A stretch of 64,000 bases of DNA from Tyto alba (Eukaryota; Chordata; Aves; Strigiformes; Tytonidae), in the NCBI RefSeq assembly GCF_018691265.1, contig NW_024881321.1, positions 25,703,698-25,767,697 on the forward strand, given 5' to 3'. Below the pieces are notes generated by a model. It saw only the letters and a list, made by a program, of their open reading frames with translations, was not told the origin of the DNA and made no database searches. Positions 27,910 to 39,502 of this stretch are shown here, one piece after another (position 1 is the stretch's first letter; the number at the start of each line of letters is the position of its first letter). The translations under genes were made by a program, and so were the position numbers.

Positions 27910-28675
27910 ATGGCAACGGACGCGGCAATAAGACTGCTCCTTAGCATGCTCTCTAAGAGAGGGGAGAGGCTAAAGGAAGGAGATGTCCACGATCTGGTTA
28001 AGTGGGCTAGAAAACGGGTCAGAATGAGTGACCCCTTGCTAATATTTAGCCAACAGGAGTGGCGCGAAGTAGGTGATTTATTGTGGGACGAGACTATCAC
28101 TGGAGGCAATAAAGGCAGTGAAGCACGAGAGCAAGGGGTGGTCTGGCGAACGATCGTAAAAGCTCTGGGGGAGATGAAAGCAGAAAAGAAAGTAGCTGCC
28201 GCTGCTGCTATTGAGGCTATCGGCGCTGTACCATCTCCACCGGTCCCTGCCGAAACCAACCGTCCGTCACGGTTAGCCACCTTCTTCGGGTGTAATCAGC
28301 AGCTCCACTCTATTAAGGGCACGTCACCAAGTATTCCTGTTCGCTCCACCGCGCAAGAAGCGGCACAGAAATCAGGCGGCGCGGGAGAACGAGGGGCAGC
28401 GCCCGCGGAACGCGGTACAGCGTCTGGCAAGAACCCGGAAGTAGCGCCCCTCCCAGCCGAGGAGGCGGGCCCACCTGACCCCTCCCGCCAGGGGGGAGCG
28501 GCGTGCCGCCCCAAACTCCGCCCGCCTCCCCCCCCCCGCGGATGGTTCCGCCCCTGACGGCGCGTCAGCGTCTGGCTCAGGGAGAAGGACGGGGGAGATG
28601 TCCGAATTAAGGCAAGAGGGTCACACGTCGGAACAGGACAGCGAAGCTTACAGAAGCAGAAGAGTGCCGAAGTAA
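27910..28675 (+). pseudogene. gag: gag remnant: matrix-like N-terminus, frameshifted
   Basis: The ATG at 27910 is chosen because it follows the leader and splice donor. The frame is open farther upstream to 27760, but that part lies in the leader. Residues 1-100 look like a betaretrovirus-type matrix domain: a basic, helical N-terminus ending in 'WARKRVR', then 'QQEWREVGDLLWDE' with Trp near residues 51 and 59, then a 'VVWRTIVKAL' helix. An Ala-rich and then Pro/Gly/Arg-rich linker follows. The original frame hits a stop at 28555-28557. A C-run at about 28529-28538 precedes it, and past the run a different frame (ending TAA 28673-28675) carries the plausible acidic, Ser/Glu-rich continuation, so a one-base indel in the run is the likely break. 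Capsid and nucleocapsid are missing. Function is lost. Confidence 0.75.
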
Positions 28676-28995
28676 CTGATGCAGTGCAGAGACTGCCTAA
28701 GGTTTTATTTACGCTGAACTATTTGTGTCTCATGGAAGGCAGAGAGGAGCCTCCTGTTGTGATTCATCATACCGTGATAAAGACCGGTCATCCCCAATCA
28801 CTCCCTGGTCTTATCGTACATTATAAAAATCCCAAGACAGGGCTGTGGGAGGGACCGGCCCCGGTGCTGTTTAATGCTGGTGGTTATATGTGTGTCTCTA
28901 CAGGTGAAGGACCTCTGTGGATACCGAGCAGATTCACCCGACTGGCACATCACACTGGTTTGACCGGCGCTGGGGAGATAACCACATCGCATTGA
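28672..28995 (+). pseudogene. pol: pol remnant: C-terminal end of integrase
   Basis: Only about the last 105 codons of Pol remain, with no start codon of their own; the frame is open from 28558. Visible family marks are 'LPKVLFTLNYL' (the linker after the catalytic core), 'LWEGPAPVLF' and 'GEGPLWIPSRFTR', which fit the SH3-like C-terminal DNA-binding domain of alpha/betaretroviral integrases. The catalytic D,D-35-E core, RNase H, reverse transcriptase and protease are absent. The frame ends at 28993-28995, 22 bp before the env ATG, and contains the env splice acceptor. The gag-pol deletion joint lies within about 28655-28685, where the gag-like continuation stops and integrase similarity begins. 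It cannot encode an active enzyme. Confidence 0.8.
28903..28904 (+). promoter_or_regulatory. Putative env splice acceptor
   Basis: A T-rich tract ending TGTGTCTCTACAG|G has its junction after 28903. It lies inside the integrase tail, 114 bp upstream of the env ATG, a usual place for the env acceptor of simple retroviruses. Together with the donor at 27898 it would give a spliced env mRNA of about 2 kb. Inference only. Confidence 0.5.
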
Positions 28996-29017
28996 ACAGC
29001 TCATCAAATAGGACAGG

Positions 29018-30337
29018 ATGTGGGGTTGGGGAGTTGGAATAGCACTATCTTGGGTTTTATCTTGGGGCAGGGGTTGGATGGTCGCACAGCCCAAACAGAA
29101 TGTTTGGGTCACACTGGCAAATTTAACACAGGAGAACACTTTGTGCCTTGCTACATCAAGCCCCAGCAGTCCATTCTCTACGTGTCTGGCAGGGGTACCC
29201 GTGGATGCATGGCCAGTACCCCGGATGACGGGCACTATCCAGACAGCCCTGCGGGTGCTCTGTGGATCTCCGAAAAACTGCACCGACAATTGGGATTTTG
29301 TCTATGTGCATCTCCCACAGGTCACCCAAGAACCCCAAGAATTAGATTTATTAGGATCCGTTATGATGGATGCTTGTATATTTTTTAATTACTCCTATGT
29401 TAGCTGTACTCCTCGCTGAGGCCAAAATGTTAATGCAACTAGTGTTATCTATCGCAATGCCACAGCTTGGTGTGCTTATACCGCTCCCAATGCTTCATGA
29501 TCTTCTAACATTCCCCTAGCGCTACCCCCCGGTATATTTCTAATATGTGGGGATCGTGCCTGGGGAGGCATCCCATCAGAATTGAATGGAGGCCCGTGCA
29601 GTCTCGGACGTCTCACACTTTTGACACCAAATATGTCCATGATTCTGAACATGACTCGGGGTCATAGGAGAAATAAGAGATATGTTCATCAATTCGATCA
29701 GTCCTGTAGGGACAATGTCCAATTTTGGAACACGGGTGAGATGTTCGCCGCTTCCATTCTAGAACCTGCAGTTGGCATTGCGCAGGGCTTAATTACCCTT
29801 AACAAACTGGGATGCTGGCTTAGTAAACAAAGTAATGCTACTTCCTTAGCTTTAAGCGGCCTCTTGACTGATGTCAACAGCGTTAGGCATGCTACTTTGC
29901 AAAACAGAGCCGCTATTGATTTCTTGCTTTTAGCACAAGGACATGGCTGTGAGAATTTCGAAGGAATGTGTTGCATGAATTTATCAGATCACTCTGAATC
30001 TGTCCATCGTAGTATTCAACTACTCAAGGAAGGCGCTAAAAAACTAACGGTGGATGGGGATGATTGGTTCAAGAGATTGTTTGGTGGCTGGGGAATCAGT
30101 GGATGGTTAGCTAGCTTATTAAAAGAAGGCCTTCGCTTGCTTATTTACTGTCTTCTTATATTTTTAGCTGTCTGTCTTTTTATTTCATGTATACGAAAAG
30201 GGCTGACAAAGGTCATGAATCAAGTCTGGATTGTCCAAAAAGAAAAAGGGGGATATGTAGAAGAATTTCTGACGGAGAATGGCCACAATATTTTGTTGCA
30301 GGGTTTGGACAATCCAGGCCTGAGATCAGACTGCTAA
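29018..30337 (+). pseudogene. env: env remnant, alpharetrovirus-like glycoprotein with two stop codons
   Basis: One frame of 439 codons runs from the ATG at 29018 to TAA at 30335-30337 and is broken only by TGA at 29417-29419 (codon 134) and 29498-29500 (codon 161); there is no frameshift. Codons 3-22 are hydrophobic and Trp-rich, fitting a signal peptide. The surface part has several N-glycosylation sequons (for example N35-L-T) and ends at a furin-type site RNKR (codons 218-221). The transmembrane part shows two cysteines (about 230 and 266) bracketing a hydrophobic internal fusion loop, a CX6CC motif (C311, C318, C319) preceded by an immunosuppressive-domain-like stretch, and one membrane helix (about 372-392). 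The tail reads through the polypurine tract into the 3' LTR. The surface part (about 221 codons) is short for alpharetroviruses. As it stands, no full glycoprotein can be made. Confidence 0.85.
30237..30253 (+). other. Polypurine tract
   Basis: A run of A and G ending in five G and an A, two bases before the 3' LTR, is the expected plus-strand primer of reverse transcription. It also encodes part of the env cytoplasmic tail. Confidence 0.85.
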
Positions 30338-30664
30338 CAACAGCTGTGTTATGAGGATGACCTTGAAGGGCTGTGTTGTGAGGAACTGTATCTGTTAATG
30401 AGGAATTTTCTCAGCTATGCATCTGGCTAAGCTAAGCACAAGTATGCAGCAAACAGCAAGATGCTTGCCTATCACAGTTTCCCTTTAGGTGTGTGATAAG
30501 TTTCCTATGACCAATAATCAAGGGGTATGGGGCACGTGAACAGCAGGTGCTTGCTGTGCAAAGGATATAACCAAGTGATTCGGGCAATAGAGGGGGACGA
30601 CATGTAGCCGCATCGGGGTGATTGTCGTTACTCAGCCGACTCTCTGAGGGGACCCTGTTGCGCA
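30256..30664 (+). repeat. 3' LTR of provirus (about 409 bp)
   Basis: It begins TGTAGAAGAA after the polypurine tract. It aligns with the 5' LTR over 378 bp (to 30633) with 15 substitutions and no gaps. The first 82 bp hold the last 27 codons of env (ending 30337). The CCAAT and TATA-like (30566-30570) elements are kept. The terminal 31 bp are clearly homologous to the 5' LTR end but differ at roughly a third of positions and by small indels. It ends GCGCA if the usual CA is taken, or GCG if the 6-bp duplication is counted fully outside. Confidence 0.93.
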
Positions 30665-30668
30665 TTTA
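30663..30668. repeat. Target-site duplication of provirus, right copy
   Basis: CATTTA, identical to 27285-27290. It shows that both outer ends come from the same integration. Confidence 0.7.
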
Positions 30669-33289
30669 TATCTCCCTTTATATGTTTTTCTCCATATGAA
30701 ATTGCCTAATATGTAATTGTCAGGAATCACCTGATGAGTGGGATCAGATAAACAAATTCTGAAATATCAAAGCATATTTTTTTTTTAAGAAGAAGCTGTT
30801 TATGGAAAACAGGCATGTGTTACCAGTATATGAGTGGACAGCTTTCTCCATAATGAAAATTCATCCTTTTTTTTTAACCTGAGCAGTTATCCAAACCTAA
30901 GGTTTTATAAGTTGTTTGAGATTTCTATTGGGTAAACCTAATATTTTTGTGACATAATATTATTTATTTCTAAATAACTAATTTTTTCTCTAAATATCAA
31001 TAAATTAAAACAGCCACTGCTGCTTAGAATCCCAAATCTCATTGATGTTAGCACTCTAGTCTGTCGTAGCTAAGCAGTGGGTCACAAGGTAAGGACTTAT
31101 GTGTCTGTCTCAGGGTCTTCTTTTATGTCTTCCATGGGTAGGTAATTTTTCTAGTTTGTCATACATATAGCTCCAGAAAGTATTGGCACAGTGCCCCATT
31201 TGAATTTCTATTTTAAGGAAAACCCTTCTGACAACAGAATTTACTTCTACCTCTGGCAGCTGATCTGTTTTGAATGCTGGCTCCTATATTTTCAGTTACC
31301 TATTCCATGAACCAATGTATTTACCTCCCACATTTATCCTGAATATATAGCAAAAAGTTATGTTCATAAGCTTCAGAAACATTTATATTGACCAAGGGGA
31401 CAAACATCCAGTTGCCCATATTTCAGGGTATGGTTTTGCAGCATGGCCTGAACTGAACAGCTTTATCAAAGGAGAAACTTCAGCTTTGCACTTCCATCTG
31501 TACTACCCCACACTCCTACCAGCTTACTTTGCAACAAGTGCTGGTGTTAATTTCATCACAAGCTAAACTGATTCACTTAATTAAAATGGCAAAAAAAAAA
31601 AACCCTAACTACGCAGAAAATGAAAAATAATGGGAACTGCAGGGCAGGGGGTGGCCAGGTTAAAGAATTTAATCTTCTGTAATCATACAAAATGCTAAAG
31701 CAGGCACAAGGCAGGAGTAAATAATACAGCTGATAGCAGTGACAAGTAGGAGAAGGAACCAAACAAAAGATGAACCAAACTGTCAAAAAGGGAATTTTTT
31801 TTTTTTTCATTTCTGTTTTATTTTTCTGCTACTGCTAGCCAGTAATTTGGCACAATTGTAAAGAGAAATCAATACAAATTAAACTGAGCAGGTGTTGTCA
31901 ACTCATATTTAGCTTTGAAGTCTGTTGCTTCTACACCAGACTTAAGAAGGGCTTGTATCTTCTTTTTCCAACTATACAGGTTATTCTAAGAAAATGTATT
32001 ACCTCTACCTACAAGCCATGTCTTCTCTCAGTGCAAGTGACTGCTTGGCTTGGTGTCCGTGACAGGGCGCCTAACACTGCCTGTAATATACCAATGTACG
32101 AACAAGACATTATTAATTTTTGTTGGTGCTGTCATAGTTTCAGATGAAGGCATTAAGTAAAACAGTGGTAGATATGTTCTCCTTATCAGAGACAAAGCCT
32201 AGGAGTCAGATTTTTTAGGATTAGGACTGTGCCAGTCTGCAGAGGCTAACCAGGTTCTGCTTAGGACTTTCATGAAATAATGCATGTTACATTACCAGTG
32301 TGTTAGAGAACTCCAGGCTGATTGCAGATTGTTGAAACTTCTGTAAGCAAGCTTCAATCCTATCTGCAGTGTAGGAGAGGACATCTGGGGGTTTCTAAAA
32401 GAAAATGTGTAAAAATGTTGACGATGCAACTGAGGTATGGCTTACATTACAAATGGGGAGCTAGCTGGGAAACTACAATTTTAAAAAGTGTCAAGAAATT
32501 GCAGAAGTCATGGTTAGCTGACAAGACCTGCCATCTGAGCTCACCACAGGGAAAATGTTGATAATTTTCTATGGGAGTGTATGAGAAAAACTGTGTCTTG
32601 GTGTCAGGCAAAAGAAACTGATGGCTCTGCTCTCATTGACAGGGACATAAGCCTCACTGTAGAGAAACAGTGACAGTTCTCAAGTCACTCTTAAAATGAA
32701 CTATTTTAACCAACTATTCAACTTACCTATGTTGCCAAATTCATTTGATACATATTCTGTTCAGGAAAGTCCATGGAGAAGAGTGTGCCGGTGATGAATC
32801 CCATTTCTCTCCCCCCTATGGCGTAGGGCCAAAAAAGTTCCAAGGTCCTGACTATAGGAATGCCAAAGGTCATTCTCAGAAATGTCTGTTTGAGAAATGT
32901 TTCATAAACGAATTTTGAAAGCATCGCAGAGACAAACTCAGGAGAACAGAGGAAACCTCAAGGCTGTTGATCTGGGAGAACAGACAAAGAAAGTCTTCTA
33001 GGACCCAGAGGGAGTGAAAGAAACAAAACGTTGCCAGATTCTGCATGGTTTTTTTTCATATATGTAAAAAAATTCTTTGCTCCATTTGATTTGGTCAATT
33101 CTATTCATGTTATTTCAAAACTGCAAAACTCATCACTATAGTCTCAGAATTGCATTATTTGCTCTTAGTTGAGCAAAAGATATATGCTGGGGTCAATGTT
33201 AACAGAAACTGAACTCCTCAAGCTTACAAGATAGGATTTTAGGTGACAGTTACATAGTCTTTCTGATTGCCAAAGCAGTGTTGTTTATT
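30669..33289. other. AT-rich non-coding DNA
   Basis: No gene or clear repeat. The stretch around 32200-32700 is somewhat less AT-rich and has interrupted frames, but I could not tie it to a family. Confidence 0.55.
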
Positions 33290-33480
33290 GTTATACCTCT
33301 ACGACGTATTTGCCAAACCTACTTTTAAAAATACCAAGTATTTGAGTTTTCACTGCTTCCCTTGAGAGACTATTCCACAGTCTAATACATTTAACTGTCA
33401 AGAAGTAAAAGACTAATTCTGAGTATTTTCACTTTCAGGCTGAATCTTTTGTACAGTTCTGCCTACATTCATTCTCAAGC
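33290..33480 (-). mobile_element. Ancient CR1/L3-like relic, antisense
   Basis: The plus strand carries 'actgcttcccttgagagact', then 'attccacagtctaatacatt', then 'actgtcaagaagtaaaaga' and a T/C-rich 'ggctgaatcttt' block. This order is typical of antisense ancient CR1/L3 LINE fragments in amniotes. The fragment is highly diverged and its borders are approximate. Confidence 0.45.
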
Positions 33481-36400
33481 CTACACTACACACATTTTAT
33501 CCTGAAAACTTATTTCAGAATTTTGTTGTACTAACATTGCCAGTCTTAAATAATACATGAGTAACCCGCATCAGGGACCAACTGGAAGTACTAAAGCTGG
33601 AACTGCTGGCTGTTTCTAAATATTGTATAATCTTGAGAGAACTAGAGGAAACACATTTTCTTTCAAAGGCCTCTGCAGAGGGAGACCTCTTAGTATGTGT
33701 CAGATTACATCTCTGACATCCCTCTGGGTGAGCCTCAACGCTGTTTAACTTCCTTCCAGAGCAGTATGTAGTTTGAAGTAAATCTTTACTTTTTTTTTTA
33801 TCAAACTGTATGCAGTTTTTTTCATAAATTTCACTACAGTGTTTTTTTCAGTGTATTATATTTAATATATGTTGAGAGTTTTTGGAAATGAAGTCCAGTC
33901 AACTTGAATGAATTGATATTTTATATTTAATTTCTCTCAATCTAAAAATATTTCCAAAATTTTATACATATAGTCAACATGATCTGCTATAAGTCATCCT
34001 TTCAGTCATCCTTTAGATAGATGGGATACACAGAACAACTTTTCTTTTTTGTATCTGATCTATTTTAAATAACTTGGTTCACTCACTCTGTGCTTAGATG
34101 TTTTGCCTGTTACAACCTGGCGTCACCATTACTGCCTGCTCATAATCTGGTATTATGTCTTAAAACTTCACTGGTATAATGCAATTTATTTTTTTTTAGT
34201 ACACATATTTAAAAAGTAAACAAATTATTCTGTCATATGATCCTTTCAACGAGTCTGAATAATATCACCAGAAAGTAAAGGGATTGATTTGTACCATCCA
34301 ATTTCTGTTTTGCCTTAACTGTTCATGGTTATTACAATCTGAAAAGATAATAAAAATAGAAGGCCACCTGAAACGTAGTACTGACAAAGCACTGTGTCAC
34401 TGCCATCTCTTTGGAGCCTTAATGGCATGAGAAGGTTCAAATTTCTGATTTGATAGAATCTAATATATATCACTGAATACACCCCAGTTAATCAGACCCC
34501 AAATTTTGGTTCATCCAATTTTAGAAATAAGAGTCTGCCATGTAGTTCAGTTTTGGATTATCCAGAAGGTGCCAATACAACCTCAGAGGATGCAAGGAGG
34601 TGTATCAGCCCATTAACAGCTGACTCTGGTCAGTGTCAGTTCAATAAACACAGTAATTGAAGTTTTTGGTCCCTTTCTCAAAAGGTTCACCATTAAACCG
34701 CTCCTTGCTTAAAAACAATTACATCTTTTCTGTGGATAGTGAGATATCTGTTCTCATACTTTAATTCAGCAACTTAAAGTTATTAAATGTGTTCTGAAAT
34801 ACTTGAAGTATTATTACATTAATCCTTTCAAGGATTTCTATCTTATTCTAAATGCAGAGAACATTGTCTTATTACTCTTTATTGCCTAAGCTGAACTTGT
34901 ACCTTCCCAAATCTGTGGCTCAGGACCTATGTCTCAGTATTAAGTTTAATTGGAGGAAACCTAAAATATTTCTATAAAATAATCTGTGCAAATACCCTGT
35001 GAACAATGGTAATCTAAACTCTTGCCAGTAACTGATATTAAGGTTAACCACCTACTCAGGAATTGCATTAAGCCTGAGGTTGATAGATATAACCAAAACC
35101 AATTCGAGTAAAGTAATTTAACAGGCAGCAGATGATATGCACAGATGGGATTTCCCAATTGTATCACTTTGAGGATAGAGCTAGTGTTATGAAAAAAATA
35201 AATCGTAGCATTTCATAGACGCTTTCCATAGGAACTCCCCTAAAGAACACTGGAACTGACAAGATTTTTGTTTCAATACATTTAATCAATGTTTTTTGAC
35301 CTGGAGGAGGAAGAAAGGTAGAGAATGTTTCCAAACAAATCAGCATTTAATCCAACTTAATTTATACCTTTACTTTTGGACAGTAATATATCCAAACTAC
35401 AGATAAGCAGGGAAAACATATTGATTTAGTTACCTTCTTTGATTACTTTTTTCAATCAACTTGTTCATCCTTGCCTTACACACCAATGAGCAACTGTTCC
35501 ACTAAAACTCCTAGCAGATCATCTGTAAGTAAAAGTAACATCTAGAATAACATAGTTTAGACGTAACAATAGAAAAATGGTGTTCAAAATACAAACGCCT
35601 ATTTTAATCTAGACGTATAAGTACATATACAGAAAAGTATACAATTCTCTTTGACTTGCAGTGTTCTTGTTATGTAAGGGTGTGAATGTAACTATGATCT
35701 AGGAATCTGTATCATCAAAACCAAAACATAAAGAACATAAATATTTATGGTCCTTATTTAAATAAATAGAATTGCTTATATGAGGTAGCACCAAAAGATT
35801 AGGGACCCATTATACATAGTATTCAATAAATACAGAAGAAAACACACAGCATATCCCAATTCCCCAGAAGCAATGATAAGAGTTCTCCTCATAACTTCCA
35901 ATTTTGAGTATTTACAGTTTTGTCAGCAAGTGTTCATTTGTTTTTAAAATCACACATATAAGACAAGGGTATTGAATATAACATTACAATATAACCTAAC
36001 AGAAAAACACACACATCCTTCCTTGCCTTGCTAGCTGAAACCTACATGTTCCCAAAAATTTACAATCTAGGGCTTGTTCACACTGTAGATTGTGTCTAAC
36101 TCCAGGTTTCACATAAGATGTTCCAGACAAAGTGGCTGGAACTTACTCCAAGCCATAGTTGCGATTTACTTTTAAAATAGATTAATGTTTGGTCAGCAAC
36201 ATTTTTAAAAATCGTTAATACACTGCAATTTACAATTATAATATTGAAAGAACCTACCAAACCATGGGAAAACTAGCTTACCATTACCATCAGCTATCAA
36301 TGGGTAGAAGTATATTATTCATAATTTCTTGGGCAACTGCTGTTTTGTTGGTATTTCAGATAAGGTTACATTACTGTACCTGATTTGACCTTAAAATTCT

Positions 36401-39400
36401 GCAACAGTGTTGTATTTTCCTTTTACCTGAAGCAGGCTCAAATGGAGAGACTGCTTTACATTATGTTATGCAATTGCTCTTTAAGCATCTTAAAACCTTT
36501 ACTATACCACCCAATGAAGTTACTTACTATACCACCCTGCAGAGTTTGCTTTTACACATCTTCCCCTACTCTGTATAGCAGGACAAGCCCTTGAATTTTT
36601 CAGTGGCAGAATATATTGAGCCTGATTTGTAACTGAATTTCCCATTTTTATGACAAATGGGGCTTCATTGAAATCAATGAGATCCTATTGCAACTCAGAA
36701 TTGTTCTTTGTGGGCACAGTGTCATTTGGAACAGGGAGGCTTAGGCAGTATATGACCTGTTTCTAGCTATGCTCACCTATGAGGGGAAACAATATGGGTA
36801 AATAGAGACCCCCCAGTGTATGTAACTGTGAACTTGAACTGAAAACGGTGTGTGTTATGTTTTACACACATGATTGTAAACTGCACCTGCTCAGGAACAA
36901 ATGCAATTCTGTTTAGTATAATGCCATGAGAATGGCAGGCTTTGGGAAAAACAGGTGGGTTAGACCCAGCCCAGATAAATCCACCCACATATTTGAGTCA
37001 CTGTCCTAACAGTTACAGCTAACTCTTTAGAACTCAGATTAAATCTCTCCCATCCTGATTCTCTTGCATGGAGCCAGAGGCTTCTTTTTTTAAAAAGCCA
37101 TAATACACGGATTACCATTCAGTTTAATGACCAAAACAGAAATCTATCAAGTTAAATGTTGGTGTGTGGAATGTGTAATTGGAAGGTAATGTCTATAAAC
37201 ACTTCATTTGATCACAGTGAAACTTATTATGTTTCAGGTATAAAATGGAGGGGAAATATAAAAATAGTTAAGTACGAAAGAAAAAAGGGATGAAAGTAAT
37301 AATTGAACAAAACAGAAAGACAGTTAATTAGCAAATGCTATCACTATACTGTCTTCATAAGAAGAAGAGAAGACATGTTCAATTTAGTGAGGGGTTCATT
37401 TTGCTGAACAAATGATGTTAGGGATATTCAGTAACCTTTTTGCGCAGTGGTGTTGAAACTAGCACTAGTAATACACAGTACTGCACTGTGCCATTGCAGC
37501 TGGGTATGAACCCAAGTGCTGGCTTTTTGAAAACCTAACAAAGCTTCTTTTGGACTCTTTACATTTCAATTTAACTGAAGTACTGACACATTCCAGTTTA
37601 TCTGCCATCCTTTCTGCCAATGTGGGAGCTTTAACAATAATGGTTATTGCATCTTCCCCGGATAGTCTCTTAGAAAACAATAACATTTGCACTAATTTTG
37701 GTCTTTAATAACTACTGTATCAACCAAACATGTTAGAATCAAGAACTGCTTAAAAAAAAAAAAAAAAACAAACAAACAAAAAAAACCACAGTGAAATTCT
37801 GTGTGTACTGCATATATAAAGAAACAATGATGCTAGAAAATTGCCCATCTTCCTTAGCTATATCATAAAGAATTTTATATACACTACTGAAAAATTGTTC
37901 CTCTGATCATTTTTCCCAAGGTAGCAAGATCTTTTTTAAACAAGCTGTGGAAAAGATACACATTAAGGACAGGACTGCAACACCCTTACTCACTCGGAAT
38001 AGTAATGTTCATCATAACTGGTTCCACTGTAGTCAAAGGGATTGCTTACAGAAAGAATGCAGATTTTATCTGAGGAAGAACAATCTAGATCTAGGAAATT
38101 AATAAGATTATGTGACTGAAAAAAAAAAAAAATACACAGATAAATACCATGGTGACATTTACTATTTTCTACAAATTGAATCATGAAAAGGCAATCAAAA
38201 AAAATTGTGATCAAAACAGCTATTTAGATAAAAACATATATGCCATATACTCATCAAAGAAAATGCAAACACTTTATTTTGTTTTGTTGCATCTCAAAAG
38301 GAGCACCGAAGTATAACTGCCAGGGTGGGGAGACACACAACCCAAAACACAGATGCATGCTCTTAATCTTTTAGTCACAGCAGCTTCTACATGACATCTC
38401 TTACAAGCCAACTTGTCCTAATTTTTAAAATGATGATGTCTAAGGCATTGCTTAAACGTGACTCCCTCTTGGTCCACTCTGTGTTTAGTGCATTCCTGTA
38501 AAATGCAATAACCAGAAAGCTGATGCTGAGTACCACAAACTCATTGCTTGCACAGCAGAGAGCTGTAATTCCTGACTGTAGATGTAAATGCACATTTCCC
38601 TGAAGTAGCTACATGGTTGGTAGTGAACAGAGGCAGTTTAACTATACCTGGCCCAGTAGATGCTTCTTACTTCCTCACTCTGAAGGAATTGAGATAATCC
38701 TAGAAAGAGATCAAAAATCATTTTTTTTTCTTTTTATAATTTATATAATTGTTTTCACCTTTTAAAATGATCTAAAGTTTTCTAACACTTTGTGATTTGT
38801 TAGCACCTTCCTGTAACACTCTGGCATTGAGAAACACAGCCCTTGATGATCTATGCTACAAACAGAAATAAATTCTAGCTACTCACACAACTAGATTGAC
38901 TTTTGGAACCATTTGTTCATAACAATCGCATAACAAGGAAATTTTCATCGAGTTCCCTCTGATTTCCTAATAACAGACTGAGAAGCTCCCCCTTGCAGCA
39001 AGCCCAAATGATATGCATATCAATGCCCAAACATCTATCGACAGGGACAGATTATTTTTTAGAGAGTAATCTCTGTTTTATTAGCTAATCTCGGTTCCTG
39101 TAGCTTTGATCTCAAGTCATGCTGATTATCATTCAGATGGTTCTTACAGACCCATAGGGATAAGCTCAGGATCCAATCAGCTCTTGTAATGTCACATTAT
39201 ATACTCAGATCAGTAGTGTTTATAGTCCTTTCCAATGTTTGTGCAACTACTGTCAGGGCTACCTCTGCTCTTAAATGTTCCCATTAAGTCTCTATAATAG
39301 ATCAATGACAATCCTTGAAAAAAAGATGAACTTTTCCAACTGTAGAGAATAGATTGTTTCAAAGTCGAAATTTCTTTGACCCCTTCAGTACTTCACATGG

Positions 39401-39502
39401 AGGAGCTGATGGGTTTCTTTGCTCAAACTCATGGATTGGTAGTGGCACACAGGGTGCTCTTGTTGACTCTATACTGGAAATCCAGTGGAAAGAAATGCAG
39501 CA
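33481..39502. other. AT-rich non-coding DNA
   Basis: No gene recognised. It contains an A17 run followed by CAAA units (near 37752-37784) and an A13 run near 38120. Open frames of 60-75 aa lack domains. Confidence 0.6.

Larger units (their letters stand above)
27291..30664 (+). mobile_element. Endogenous retrovirus, internally deleted provirus
   Basis: A provirus of about 3.4 kb, where a full-length relative would be roughly 7-9 kb. The order is LTR, primer binding site, splice donor, N-terminal gag, C-terminal integrase, splice acceptor, env, polypurine tract, LTR. Capsid, nucleocapsid, protease, reverse transcriptase and the integrase core are absent. The primer site, matrix-like gag and integrase tail look betaretrovirus-like. 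The env has an internal fusion loop between cysteines and a CX6CC motif, as in alpharetroviruses. Gag is frameshifted and env has two stop codons, so the element is defective. The LTRs differ at 15 of 378 aligned positions. At an assumed 2-3 substitutions per billion years per site this suggests an age of roughly 6-10 million years; the rate is an assumption. Confidence 0.95.

Noticed and set aside
27696..28280. 194-codon minus-strand frame across leader and gag
   Set aside because: It lies opposite gag and the leader of the provirus; the plus strand explains the sequence, and the minus frame has no family marks.
28798..29289. 163-codon minus-strand frame opposite integrase/env
   Set aside because: Shadow of integrase and env codons; no independent support.
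29020..29388. 122-codon plus frame overlapping the start of env
   Set aside because: The overlapping frame from 29018 carries the env signal peptide, cysteines and sequons and matches the family; this one does not.
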